Assembly (NCBI GenBank): GCA_018241685.1
Contig: JAFEDJ010000031.1
Span: forward strand, 122,952 to 186,951
Source of the DNA: Pseudomonadota bacterium
Lineage (GTDB): Bacteria > Pseudomonadota > Gammaproteobacteria > Burkholderiales > Rhodocyclaceae
Direction of reading: 5' to 3'
DNA length: 64,000 nucleotides
Shown: piece by piece, positions 56,160 through 64,000 of the stretch
How positions within the stretch are numbered: position 1 is the stretch's first letter
Layout: the number at the start of each line of letters is the position of its first letter
Notes under the pieces: model-generated
What the model was told of the DNA's origin: nothing
The model's database searches: none
What the model saw: the letters and a program-made list of their open reading frames with translations, nothing else
Position numbers and translations under genes: made by a program

Positions 56160-56777
56160 TCATCTGAACAGGAAACGGTGAAGACTAACAAGCATTCCCG
56201 CAGTAGCTCCCCAAATGAAGTAGTCACCATAAGGCATCGCGTAGTATTCACGACGAACACCGCGCACCTCCGTCGAATGCAGGCGATGATTTGCGTCATC
56301 CAGCAAGAATGAGAGCGGGACCTCGAAGGCCTCGGCAACTTCAAAGGCATCCAGCGCAAGATCCAGCGGGGGACTCACGAGCCCCACCACCGGCGTCACG
56401 TCGAAGCCCGTCCCGGTCCGGTACTGAGGCAGGCATCCAAGCAGCTCCACCTTTTCGCGAACCAGGCCAATTTCTTCCTCAGTCTCCCGCAGAGCCGTAT
56501 CAACTGGCGATGTATCGTGCGCCTCGACACGGCCACCAGGAAAGCTGACCTGGCCAGGATGGTGGTGCAGATGATCAGTGCGGCGCGTCAGCAAGACCGT
56601 CGGCTCCCGTTCGCGCAAGATGATGGGCACCAGCACCGCCGCCGGCGTCATCGCGCCCCCCGCACCGCTCTCCTCCACCGACACATCCTGCACGGCCCCT
56701 TCAGCAAAACAGGCGCGCAGCCACTCGACTGAAGCAATTTTCGACAAATCGGGAGCCATCATCACAGAAACCATCAT
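56160..56777 (-). CDS. NUDIX CoA pyrophosphatase (NudL-like)
   Basis: About 205 residues. LLTRRTDHLHHHPGQVSFPGG is the NuCoA signature (given here at residues near 60) and the NUDIX box continues GGRVEAHDTSPVD then LRETEEEIGL. It would cleave CoA to phosphopantetheine and adenosine 3',5'-bisphosphate. Several ATGs are possible (56777, 56774, 56762, 56759); the first overlaps the protease stop as TGATG, suggesting coupled translation. Confidence 0.85.
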   Translation of the reverse strand: MMVSVMMAPDLSKIASVEWLRACFAEGAVQDVSVEESGAGGAMTPAAVLVPIILREREPTVLLTRRTDHLHHHPGQVSFPGGRVEAHDTSPVDTALRETEEEIGLVREKVELLGCLPQYRTGTGFDVTPVVGLVSPPLDLALDAFEVAEAFEVPLSFLLDDANHRLHSTEVRGVRREYYAMPYGDYFIWGATAGMLVSLHRFLFR

Positions 56778-57433
56778 CAATAACGTTGCCGCAACTGGAG
56801 ACTGGGGCCATCGTGCCGCATCTCCATGCGACTGAGAAAACTCATGCCAAGCAGCGCAAAGGGCATATCCGTCCCCTGCACGATACCGTCCACGTTGCGC
56901 AGGACGACATCGCCAACACGCACGGAATCCAGCTTGACCTTCCATGCCTGCGCGACACCGTTGGCAGTCTGCATCATGACAGGCTCGGCCCGGCTGACAT
57001 CAATACCCGCCCTCGACGCATCTCCACGCCCCAAGGATACATAGGTTGCGCCCGTATCAACCACAAAACGGATTGCAGAACCATTGATGGAGCCCGGCAC
57101 ATGAAACTGCCCCCGACTATCCGCCTGCACCGTCACCGAAACACGCCGTCCATCACCACCAAGGTTCAGGGCCTGCTGCCCCACGATCAGGCGCTGGCGA
57201 CGCCCATCCACCTCGACCACGGCGCCATCGCTATCCACCGCAATGACCCTGACCCCTTCCTGCGTCGTAGCTCCGACCGGCAGCGCGCGGGGACTCCCAC
57301 CGTTGATAACTACTAGCACTTTGCCGGGAAAAACCCCGGCCAATGCGACCTCGGTGGCCTCCGCTGGGATCACTAGGCAGGCCAGGAACACGCCGCTACA
57401 CTGCAGCCAACGATCAATAAAGAGAGTCTTCAT
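56777..57433 (-). CDS. secreted retropepsin-like aspartic protease
   Basis: A 218-residue protein with an N-terminal signal peptide (FLACLVIPAEA) and a retropepsin-type domain carrying FVVDTGATYVSLGR (catalytic Asp-Thr-Gly), ending with the substrate-flap and C-terminal FALLGMSFLSRMEM. These single-domain clan AA proteases act as dimers; substrates in proteobacteria are unknown. The start ATG at 57433 overlaps, on the other strand, the ATG of the glutamine amidotransferase at 57432. Confidence 0.85.
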   Translation of the reverse strand: MKTLFIDRWLQCSGVFLACLVIPAEATEVALAGVFPGKVLVVINGGSPRALPVGATTQEGVRVIAVDSDGAVVEVDGRRQRLIVGQQALNLGGDGRRVSVTVQADSRGQFHVPGSINGSAIRFVVDTGATYVSLGRGDASRAGIDVSRAEPVMMQTANGVAQAWKVKLDSVRVGDVVLRNVDGIVQGTDMPFALLGMSFLSRMEMRHDGPSLQLRQRY

Positions 57434-58154
57434 GAAACCGGTAGCAATCATTCGACATAGCAGGACGGAAGGGCCGGGTCATTTTGCCACATTCCTGGAT
57501 AACCACTCCGTCCCATGGCAACTGTTCCGCATTGATGCTGGCGATGTTGCGCCAACACCATCACGGGCAGATGAATTCTCCGGCCTCTGTTTGATGGGCG
57601 GCCCCATGAGCGTGAATGACGATCTGCCATGGATCCCGCCGCTCCTCGCATTCATCCGAAGCATGATCGACGCCGACCGCCCGGTGATTGGTCACTGCCT
57701 GGGAGGGCAATTGATCAGCAAGGCGCTGGGCGGAGTCGTTACCCGCAACCCGGTCAAGGAGATCGGCTGGGGTCTGGTCAACGCTGTCGACGGACCACAG
57801 ACATCTGACTGGCTGGGCGACTTGCAACAGTTTGAGAGCTTCCACTGGCACGGAGAGACTTTCTCGATTCCGCCAGGAGGAACACGCATCCTCGCAAGTG
57901 CTGCGTGCCCCAACCAGGCTTACGTGGTGGGCAACAAGCACCTGGGCATGCAATGTCACGTGGAGATGACCGCCGAGATGATTCACGACTGGTGCCAGAG
58001 CGGTGCAGAAGAGATTGCCACCTGCCCCCCCTCTGCGACGGTTCAGACGCCCGAGGAAATGGCTGAAAACCTTGATCACCGCCTAGTGGCCTTGAACTGC
58101 GCCGCCGAGCAGTTGTACTCGCAGTGGATCAAGGGACTGGAGACGGCCACATGA
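57432..58154 (+). CDS. class I glutamine amidotransferase-like protein
   Basis: A 240-residue class I amidotransferase (GATase1) domain. The nucleophile lies in VIGHCLGGQLISKALGG (GHCLGGQ) and the catalytic His in QCHVEMTAEM; KEIGWGLVNAV fits the GMP-synthase-like group. No synthetase partner is adjacent, so the acceptor is unknown; peptide or polyamine hydrolysis is possible. Start ATG 57432 has GAGAG ahead. A strong terminator follows. Confidence 0.85.
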   Translation: MKPVAIIRHSRTEGPGHFATFLDNHSVPWQLFRIDAGDVAPTPSRADEFSGLCLMGGPMSVNDDLPWIPPLLAFIRSMIDADRPVIGHCLGGQLISKALGGVVTRNPVKEIGWGLVNAVDGPQTSDWLGDLQQFESFHWHGETFSIPPGGTRILASAACPNQAYVVGNKHLGMQCHVEMTAEMIHDWCQSGAEEIATCPPSATVQTPEEMAENLDHRLVALNCAAEQLYSQWIKGLETAT

Positions 58155-58165
58155 TTAGGTTCAGA

Positions 58166-58200
58166 CAAATAAAAACCGGCCTTGGGCCGGTTTTTATTTG
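58166..58200. terminator. bidirectional terminator
   Basis: A perfect 16-bp stem (58166-58181 with 58185-58200, loop TTG) with A- and T-rich ends, between the amidotransferase and the convergent YjfB gene. Confidence 0.95.
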
Positions 58201-58210
58201 TCGAGCGCAC

Positions 58211-58399
58211 TCACGCAAAAGTATCGACCGATCTTCCTACCGTGGCGGTAGGGTCGGCTGCAGCGACGGGCCTGGGAATCGCCTCCAGCATCTGCGCTGC
58301 ACTCTGCTGCTGCATATCGAGCGCCTTTCGCAGCATGAGGATCGAGGTCGTATCCTGCGCCTGCACCTGTGACGTGGACGCCAACGCGGAAATACTCAT
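58211..58399 (-). CDS. YjfB-like putative motility protein
   Basis: A 62-residue protein (MSISALASTSQVQAQ..., MLRKALDMQQQSAAQMLEAI) of the YjfB/PF14070 type, found often near or co-regulated with flagellar genes but of unknown function. It lacks a signal peptide. It lies 3 bases after the YajQ gene. Confidence 0.7.
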   Translation of the reverse strand: MSISALASTSQVQAQDTTSILMLRKALDMQQQSAAQMLEAIPRPVAAADPTATVGRSVDTFA

Positions 58400-58402
58400 C
58401 GT

Positions 58403-58888
58403 TCAGTCCCGGAAGTTACCGTACTGCAAAGGATAATCCGTCACATCCTTGCGGACCAGGGTAATACATTCCTGCAGGACATCCCGCTTCGCCCCGCTGA
58501 CACGGACAGCCTCGCCCTGAATACTGGCCTGGACTTTAAGCTTGCTATCCTTGAGCAGCTTGACGATCTTCTTGGACTGCTCCTGCTCGATCCCGACCCG
58601 AACGGTAAGCTCCTGCTTGACCTTGTTGCCGCCGACCTTCTGAATATCTCCGTGCTTGAGGCAACGCACGTCGATCTTCTTGGCCGTCATCTCGGGCAGC
58701 AGGATCGCCAGCATCTGCTCCAACTGGAAATTGCTGTCGCCGTGGAGAACCAGGAGCTTCTCCTGCTGCTCCACGCGGGCGTCCGTGCCCTTGAAGTCGT
58801 AGCGGCCGGAGATCTTACGATTCGCCCCTTCAACAGCATTCTTCAGGGCAACCATGTCGACTTCGGACGTGATGTCGAAAGATGGCAT
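58403..58888 (-). CDS. YajQ-family nucleotide-binding protein
   Basis: A 161-residue protein with MPSFDITSEVDMVALKNAVE, GRYDFKGTDARVE, KHGDIQKVGGNKVKQEL and VRVSGAKRDVLQECI, matching YajQ (UPF0234). Some members bind cyclic di-GMP and co-regulate transcription; others bind tRNA or GTP. It follows ppnP by 13 bases. Confidence 0.93.
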   Translation of the reverse strand: MPSFDITSEVDMVALKNAVEGANRKISGRYDFKGTDARVEQQEKLLVLHGDSNFQLEQMLAILLPEMTAKKIDVRCLKHGDIQKVGGNKVKQELTVRVGIEQEQSKKIVKLLKDSKLKVQASIQGEAVRVSGAKRDVLQECITLVRKDVTDYPLQYGNFRD

Positions 58889-58901
58889 GGACGCCTCCCG
58901 A

Positions 58902-59225
58902 TCAGCCGAAGTAACAGACGTAGTGATAGGGCTCGCCGCTCACTTCGATATCGAAGCTGGAATTGCCCGGCACATTGAAGCTCTCGCCAGCCGCGGACAC
59001 CTTCCATTCGGTCTCGCCTTTAAGGCGATAACGGCAGGAACCCGCCACCGTTTCCATCACTTCCGGCTCGCCGGTATTGAAGGTCAGGCTGGCAGGCAGG
59101 ATCACACCAACGGTCTTCTTACTGCCATCGGCAAAGATGACCGTGTGGCTGACGCACTTGCCGTCAAAATAAACATTTGCCTTCTTGACGACGGAAACGC
59201 CATCGAACTGAGCAGACTGGGTCAT
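58902..59225 (-). CDS. ppnP: pyrimidine/purine nucleoside phosphorylase PpnP (YaiE)
   Basis: A 107-residue cupin-fold enzyme. [43 protein letters not shown] and [19 protein letters not shown] are conserved. PpnP splits nucleosides with phosphate. It is followed at once by the YajQ gene and lies 18 bases after DUF2788. Confidence 0.93.
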   Translation of the reverse strand: MTQSAQFDGVSVVKKANVYFDGKCVSHTVIFADGSKKTVGVILPASLTFNTGEPEVMETVAGSCRYRLKGETEWKVSAAGESFNVPGNSSFDIEVSGEPYHYVCYFG

Positions 59226-59243
59226 ATTTCCACCTTCACAAAT

Positions 59244-59477
59244 TTATTCAATGCCTAACAGCTTCTGGATGATGCCTTTGGCCATGAAGCCAATGAAACC
59301 CACACCAAGCCCCACGAACATCCAGATCGCGCCGTATTTCCCCGCCTTAGATTCCCAGGCAAGTTGGCCGATGATGAAAATCATGTAGGCAATCAAGCCG
59401 CCTACACACACCTTGAGGGAAATGTCCTCGAACTCGGCTACGGTCAAACCGAATATCAGTGGGGCATTAGGGTCCAT
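59244..59477 (-). CDS. DUF2788 small membrane protein
   Basis: A 77-residue protein with two helices (about 23-42 and 49-69) and the pattern LTVAEFEDISLKVCVGGLIAYM, AKGIIQKLLG, typical of DUF2788, which is often encoded beside argG in this group. Function unknown. It lies 9 bases after argG. Confidence 0.85.
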   Translation of the reverse strand: MDPNAPLIFGLTVAEFEDISLKVCVGGLIAYMIFIIGQLAWESKAGKYGAIWMFVGLGVGFIGFMAKGIIQKLLGIE

Positions 59478-59486
59478 TTCTTTCGA

Positions 59487-60716
59487 TCAACCCCGCTTCG
59501 CCTTGGCGTTGGCGGCGATCCGCATGCGCAGCGCGTTGAGGCGGATGAAACCGTGGGCATCCTTCTGGTTGTAGGCGCCCTGGTCATCCTCGAAGGTCGC
59601 GATCGTCGGGTCAAACAGGGAATCAGTCTTGGAGTCGCGGGCAACAACGATCACATTGCCCTTATAGAGCTTGATACGAACCCAGCCATTGACGGTCTGC
59701 TGAGTGTGGTCGATCAGCGCCTGCATGGCCTGACGCTCAGGACTCCACCAGTAGCCGGTATAGATCAGGCTGGCGTAGCGAGCCAGCAGATCGTCCTTGA
59801 GGTGGGCGACTTCACGATCCAGCGTGATGGACTCGATGGCGCGATGGGCACGCAACAGGATGGTTCCGCCCGGGGTTTCGTAGCAGCCGCGGGACTTCAT
59901 GCCCACATAGCGGTTTTCGACCAAGTCCAGACGGCCGATACCATGCTTGCCGCCCAACTCATTGAGCTTGGCAAGCAGTTCATGCGCCTTCATGCGGGTG
60001 CCGTTAATGGCAACCAGATCGCCCTTCTCGAATTCGAGATCCACATACTCGGCAGCGTCGGGAGCAGCCTCTGGCGACACCGTCCAGCGCCACATGGACT
60101 CCTCGGCCTCGGCGGCCGGATTTTCCAGGTGGCGGCCTTCGAAGGAGATGTGCAACAGGTTGGCATCCATGGAGTACGGGGAGCCGCCCTGCTTGTGCTT
60201 CATCTCGATGGGGATACCGTTCTTTTCGGCATAGGCCAGCAGCTTCTCGCGGGACAGCAAGTCCCATTCGCGCCACGGTGCGATGACCTTCACATTCGGC
60301 ATCAGCGCGTAATAGCCCAGTTCGAAACGGACCTGATCGTTACCTTTGCCGGTAGCGCCGTGGGAAACCGCATCGGCGCCAGTCTGACGGGCGATCTCGA
60401 TCTGGCGCTTGGCGATGAGCGGACGCGCGATCGAAGTGCCGAGCAGGTATTCACCCTCGTAGATCGCATTGCAGCGGAACATCGGGAATACGAAGTCGCG
60501 CACGAACTCTTCGCGCAGATCGTCGATGAAGATGTTCTCGGGCTTGATGCCGAATTGCAGCGCCTTCGCACGTGCCGGCTCAAGCTCCTCACCCTGACCG
60601 AGGTCAGCCGTGAAGGTGACCACTTCGCACTGGTAGGTGTCCTGCAGCCACTTGAGGATTACCGATGTATCCAGCCCGCCCGAGTAGGCAAGCACAACCT
60701 TCTTTACGTCGCTCAT
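59487..60716 (-). CDS. argG: argininosuccinate synthetase
   Basis: A 409-residue enzyme joining citrulline and aspartate with [20 protein letters not shown] is the ATP-binding start; [17 protein letters not shown] and the C-terminal domain (YYGYWW-like [12 protein letters not shown]) are characteristic. It follows argF by 50 bases in the argD-argF-argG run. Confidence 0.97.
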   Translation of the reverse strand: MSDVKKVVLAYSGGLDTSVILKWLQDTYQCEVVTFTADLGQGEELEPARAKALQFGIKPENIFIDDLREEFVRDFVFPMFRCNAIYEGEYLLGTSIARPLIAKRQIEIARQTGADAVSHGATGKGNDQVRFELGYYALMPNVKVIAPWREWDLLSREKLLAYAEKNGIPIEMKHKQGGSPYSMDANLLHISFEGRHLENPAAEAEESMWRWTVSPEAAPDAAEYVDLEFEKGDLVAINGTRMKAHELLAKLNELGGKHGIGRLDLVENRYVGMKSRGCYETPGGTILLRAHRAIESITLDREVAHLKDDLLARYASLIYTGYWWSPERQAMQALIDHTQQTVNGWVRIKLYKGNVIVVARDSKTDSLFDPTIATFEDDQGAYNQKDAHGFIRLNALRMRIAANAKAKRG

Positions 60717-60766
60717 GTCCCGCTTTCCGAATATGAGTAATTGAGTCTTAACCGCTTCCGACCACG

Positions 60767-61699
60767 CTATGCGCAGTCACCCTCGATCTTTCCGATCAGG
60801 AGGTATTCCATCAAGGCCTTCTGCACATGCAGGCGATTTTCCGCCTCGTCCCAGACGACGGACTGGGGTCCGTCGATGACCTCCGCGGATACCTCCTCAC
60901 CACGATGGGCAGGCAGACAGTGCATGAACAACGCGCCGGGATTGGCCACCTTCATCATGTCTTCGTCCACCTGCCAGTCGGCGAAGTCGCGCATCCGCTC
61001 TTCGTTCTCTGCCTCGAAACCCATGCTCGTCCACACGTCCGTGGTCACCAGGTCGGCGCCGCGGCAGGCGTCCATCGGATCGTCGAAGTGCGCATAGTGA
61101 TCCGTGCCGTACAACCCGGCCCGCTCGGGTTCGACTTCATACCCCGGCGGCGTGGACACATGGACATGGAAATCCAGTACTTCGGCAGCCTGCAGCCAGG
61201 TGTTGCAGACGTTGTTCGAATCCCCGACCCAGGCCACCGTCTTACCCTTGATCGAACCACGATGCTCGATGAAGGTGTAGATGTCGGCCAAGATCTGGCA
61301 GGGATGGTATTCGTTGGTCAAACCATTGATCACGGGCACCCGCGAATACTCCGCGAAACGCTCGATGATGGATTGCTCGAACGTGCGGATCATCACGATA
61401 TCGCTCATGCGCGAGATCACCTGCGCCGCGTCTTCCACCGGCTCGCCGCGCCCCAGTTGGGAATCCCGCGTATTCAGGTAGATCGCCGACCCACCGAGCT
61501 GCTGCATCCCGGCCTCGAAAGACAGCCGCGTCCGCGTGCTGGCCTTCTCGAAGATCATCACCAGTGTTCTGTCGAACAGCGGATGATGAGGCTCGTAACG
61601 CTTGAAACGCTCCTTGATCCAGCGCGTGCGGGAAAAAAGGTAGTCGTATTCAGCGCGGGAAAAATCGTTGAACTGTAAGTAATGTCTCGGTGCGTTCAT
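60767..61699 (-). CDS. argF: ornithine carbamoyltransferase
   Basis: A 310-residue anabolic enzyme making citrulline. The carbamoyl-phosphate loop [15 protein letters not shown], the FEASTRT-type start, [18 protein letters not shown] and the ornithine loop ([11 protein letters not shown]) are present. It lies 15 bases after argD. Confidence 0.97.
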   Translation of the reverse strand: MNAPRHYLQFNDFSRAEYDYLFSRTRWIKERFKRYEPHHPLFDRTLVMIFEKASTRTRLSFEAGMQQLGGSAIYLNTRDSQLGRGEPVEDAAQVISRMSDIVMIRTFEQSIIERFAEYSRVPVINGLTNEYHPCQILADIYTFIEHRGSIKGKTVAWVGDSNNVCNTWLQAAEVLDFHVHVSTPPGYEVEPERAGLYGTDHYAHFDDPMDACRGADLVTTDVWTSMGFEAENEERMRDFADWQVDEDMMKVANPGALFMHCLPAHRGEEVSAEVIDGPQSVVWDEAENRLHVQKALMEYLLIGKIEGDCA

Positions 61700-61714
61700 G
61701 GCACTCGTTCTTCG

Positions 61715-62890
61715 TTATTGTGCTGCTAGAAATCCCTTGATGAGCGGCACCAATCCTTCCACCAACGCGGCCGCCTCCCGTTCGCTGAAATTCAACGACG
61801 GCAGCAAGCGCACGACCTTGTCGGCGGTAACATTGATCAGATAACCCGCTTCAAGAGCCTGCCCCACCAAAGCACCGCAGGGACGATCGAGCTCGATACC
61901 GATCATGAGACCGGCCCCCCGGATCTCAAGCACTCCGGGAACACCCTTGAGGGCCTCACTGAAAGCGTCACAGATATGACGTCCAATCCGCTCAGCATTT
62001 CCAAGCAGATCTTCCTCGTCGATAACAGACAAGGTGGTCAGCGCCGCAGCACACGCCAGCGGATTTCCACCAAATGTGGACCCGTGATTACCGGGCTGAA
62101 AAACACCCGCAGCCCGTCCGGAAGCCAAGCACGCGCCAACCGGAACGCCAGAGCCAAGCCCCTTTGCAAGGGACATCACATCCGGCTTCACACTTGCATT
62201 CTGATGACCGAACCACTTGCCGGTCCGCCCGACGCCACATTGCACCTCATCAAACATCAGCAACAACCCACGCTCATCACACAGCGCGCGCAGGCCCCTC
62301 AGATAATCATGCTGAGCGACATGAACGCCGCCCTCACCCTGAACGGGCTCGAGCAGAACTGCAACCACGTCAGTCCGGCCTTCAAGGCTCCGCTCCACTG
62401 CAGCCAGATCATCAAAGGGAGCCCGCAGGAACCCCTCCACCAGCGGCTCGAAACCGACCTGCACCTTCTTGTTGCCTGTGGCGGACAGGGTAGCAAGCGT
62501 ACGGCCATGGAAGGAATGCTCCATGACGATGATCACGGGCTCTGCAACACCGCGTTTGTACCCATAAAGACGAGCCAGCTTTATCGCTGCCTCATTGGCC
62601 TCACAGCCAGAATTGCAAAAGAACACCTCGTCCATGCCCGACAGCTCGGCCAACCTGTCGGACAGCGCCTCCTGCAAAGGAATCGCGTACAGATTCGAGG
62701 TGTGGATGACACGAGAAGCCTGCTCTGCGATAGCCTTGACCAGCCGGGGGTGATTGTGTCCCAGAGTCGACACCGCGATTCCGGACAGAGCATCGAGATA
62801 ACGTTTACCGGATAGATCAAACAACCAAGACCCCTCCCCGTGGCTGAATGCCACCGGAAGCCGTCCGTACGTGTTCATCAGGTGAGACAT
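61715..62890 (-). CDS. argD: acetylornithine aminotransferase
   Basis: A 391-residue PLP enzyme of arginine synthesis, also active as succinyldiaminopimelate aminotransferase. FCNSGCEANEAAIKLARLYG, the SFHGRTLATLSAT segment, FDEVQCGVGRTG and the PLP Lys in SLAKGLGSGVPVG are conserved. I start at ATG 62890, preceded by AAGG; a later ATG 12 bases on is possible. Confidence 0.95.
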   Translation of the reverse strand: MSHLMNTYGRLPVAFSHGEGSWLFDLSGKRYLDALSGIAVSTLGHNHPRLVKAIAEQASRVIHTSNLYAIPLQEALSDRLAELSGMDEVFFCNSGCEANEAAIKLARLYGYKRGVAEPVIIVMEHSFHGRTLATLSATGNKKVQVGFEPLVEGFLRAPFDDLAAVERSLEGRTDVVAVLLEPVQGEGGVHVAQHDYLRGLRALCDERGLLLMFDEVQCGVGRTGKWFGHQNASVKPDVMSLAKGLGSGVPVGACLASGRAAGVFQPGNHGSTFGGNPLACAAALTTLSVIDEEDLLGNAERIGRHICDAFSEALKGVPGVLEIRGAGLMIGIELDRPCGALVGQALEAGYLINVTADKVVRLLPSLNFSEREAAALVEGLVPLIKGFLAAQ

Positions 62891-62950
62891 GAAGCAACCT
62901 TGTCGATGTTCGCCAACCATTGACGCAGACAACCGCGTCGGAGCCAGAAA

Positions 62951-62971
62951 GGCGAAACGGCGACTTTCGCC
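62951..62971 (-). other. short hairpin upstream of argD
   Basis: GGCGAAA/TTTCGCC, a 7-bp stem with CGGCGAC loop, in the 210-base gap between argD and the TPR gene; on the minus strand it is followed by TTTCTGG. It may be a weak terminator for the TPR gene or a leader hairpin of argD. I see no gene in this gap. Confidence 0.3.
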
Positions 62972-63100
62972 GCCGTCGAATAAAGAAAACCGCTTGAGGA
63001 TTCTAAGTGATATCCGTCTTGTTGTACAGGAACACGGCCGCAGCCTAACGACGCCCCATCGACATTTGGCACGTTCCCCAGCAAACCCGCCGGCTAACGC

Positions 63101-63841
63101 TCATTGGGACAGGCCCTCCGCCCCGGGAGGCGCAACCTTCTCTTCAGCTGAACCAGACTCCGCTGATATGGCTGACTTCCGTGGCAAGGCCTGCCACTTT
63201 CCAACCTTCTCCAGCTTTTGTCTCAACCCCGGCAACTGATAGCCCATGCCATACGCCGCGTGCGCGGCCGCCAATGCCTCATCATACCGCCCAAGAGCAA
63301 ACCACCCGAGGCCAAGATTGTACTGTGCATTAGGATTATCCGACGGCACTGACGCCTGAGCCGCTGTAAGCTGCGCTTCGGCCCCCTTCTTGTCTCCGGC
63401 CTCTGTCAGCCATACACCGTAGAGTAGATGAACCACCCCATCATTCGGAGCAAACCTTAGCGCCAAATCGAAGTAACACTCTATCGAGCGCTCCATTCCA
63501 AGCGGCCTATGAGTCCTATCCCTCTTGGCCAACCTAACGAGCGTTGCGAGGGCTCGATGGTGATTTGGAAAATGGCTTAATACATAAGCTAAATCCGGGC
63601 CGACAGTCGCGGCGGTCACCCCTCGCACCAGGGCCTCCACCTGTGGCGAGAAATGATACTTCTCCACCACATGCAACATATCATTAGCCGGAGGCGTCCG
63701 ATAATCGAATGGACCGGTCATCGGAGGCTCCAAAGGCAAACACCCCCAGTTGTCTTCTGCAAAAGCTACCCTAGAAAACACACCGAGCACAACCAAGCCG
63801 ATCACCAAGGTCAAATAGCTTCCAAGCCTAGTCTTTCTCAT
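63101..63841 (-). CDS. secreted TPR protein of unknown role
   Basis: A 246-residue protein with a signal peptide (LTLVIGLVVLGVFSRVAFAE) and TPR-like helices (RSIECYFDLALRFAPNDGVV, LLYGVWLTEAGDKKGAEAQL, NPNAQYNLGLGWFALGRYDE). It probably acts in the periplasm as a protein scaffold. I use ATG 63841; ATG 63853 is 4 codons earlier. An insertion sequence begins about 80 bases upstream, so its promoter may be affected. Confidence 0.75.
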   Translation of the reverse strand: MRKTRLGSYLTLVIGLVVLGVFSRVAFAEDNWGCLPLEPPMTGPFDYRTPPANDMLHVVEKYHFSPQVEALVRGVTAATVGPDLAYVLSHFPNHHRALATLVRLAKRDRTHRPLGMERSIECYFDLALRFAPNDGVVHLLYGVWLTEAGDKKGAEAQLTAAQASVPSDNPNAQYNLGLGWFALGRYDEALAAAHAAYGMGYQLPGLRQKLEKVGKWQALPRKSAISAESGSAEEKVAPPGAEGLSQ

Positions 63842-63921
63842 ACGCCCCCACATTTCAATAAGCCCCCTGGTTCAACCCATTGCGTTGTACACAACTCTTC
63901 CAGTCCTCTTAGACTCCAGTT

Positions 63922-64000
63922 CTGAGTGATTTTTCGGACCAGCGATGATTTGGGCGGAAGAGGAATTTGGCGGCGCGGACCTGGGCGACAAACGTTTGAA
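63922..64000 (+). mobile_element. left end of an IS4/Tn5-type insertion sequence (truncated by window)
   Basis: A transposase reading frame starts at 63945 and runs off the window. CTGAGTGATTTTTCGGACC at 63922 starts with CTGA, like the IS50 end, and may be the left terminal repeat; the right end is outside so this cannot be confirmed, nor can a target duplication. Confidence 0.5.
63945..64000 (+). CDS. IS4-family transposase, N-terminal fragment
   Basis: The only visible residues are MIWAEEEFGGADLGDKRL. The pattern W-A-E-x-E-F-x-x-A-x-L-G-D-K-R is the well-known start of Tn5/IS4-type transposases (DNA-binding region). The catalytic DDE domain is beyond the window. Confidence 0.75.
   Translation, partial: MIWAEEEFGGADLGDKRL

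Overview
The window is GC-rich chromosomal DNA from a betaproteobacterium, most likely a member of the Rhodocyclaceae (Azospira, Dechloromonas or Azonexus type). The assignment rests on gene order (rlmN-pilW-rodZ-ispG-hisS-yfgM-bamB-der-hfq-hflX-hflK-hflC-DUF2065-hisZ-purA, exbBD-lpxK-ycaR-kdsB-adk, hupB-tRNA-Val-tRNA-Asp-ppiD-fabI), on cbb3-oxidase assembly genes, on a pyrophosphate-type phosphofructokinase and on protein style. The species is an inference. Almost all of the DNA is housekeeping, with tight operons and many ATGA/GTGA overlaps.

Layout. 1-3.8 kb (+): the end of a sensor kinase, a persulfide-dioxygenase-like MBL hydrolase, a truncated haemoglobin, yciB, a YciI protein, a BolA protein and a PpiC prolyl isomerase. 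3.9-19.5 kb (-): a long run from ndk and rlmN down to purA covering translation, envelope assembly, isoprenoid synthesis, RNA regulation (hfq) and HflKC. 19.6-22.5 kb (-): ccoI-ccoS for cbb3 oxidase, followed by a compact intergenic unit that looks like an FNR-type-regulated small RNA. 22.6-26.4 kb: dctP divergent from a dctS-dctR two-component pair. 26.4-36.2 kb: tilS/accA, murJ, a PEBP protein, a PPi-PFK, adk-kdsB-ycaR-lpxK-exbD-exbB. 36.5-41.8 kb (+): xseA, sodB and a LexA-boxed error-prone polymerase imuC/dnaE2. 41.9-47.4 kb (+): a DUF4136 lipoprotein, then an accessory redox cluster (dihaem peroxidase lipoprotein, porin, FMN-binding protein, ApbE, small membrane protein) behind a Fur-like palindrome. 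47.4-63.9 kb: an orphan peptide-binding lipoprotein, fabI, ppiD, two tRNAs, hupB, rpsT, a thiolase, assorted small genes, argG-argF-argD and a TPR protein. The window ends in the first codons of an IS4-type transposase.

The most interesting signal is not a protein. Between ccoS and ndk there is, in about 175 bases on the minus strand, a terminator for ccoS, a TTGAC-N4-GTCAA palindrome, a -10 element at the expected distance (start about 42 bases from the palindrome centre), a roughly 107-nt RNA with two predicted stem-loops and an A/C-rich loop, and a strong intrinsic terminator with eight U. This is the architecture of an anaerobically induced, probably Hfq-dependent small RNA, analogous to FnrS of enterobacteria and AniS of Neisseria. 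A second, weaker intergenic RNA candidate lies between tRNA-Asp and ppiD. Other regulatory signals are an IscR-type operator over the sodB promoter, a LexA box 7 bases before imuC, paired palindromes between dctP and dctS, and a small DnaA-box cluster before xseA. All calls come from reading the sequence; no database search was run.
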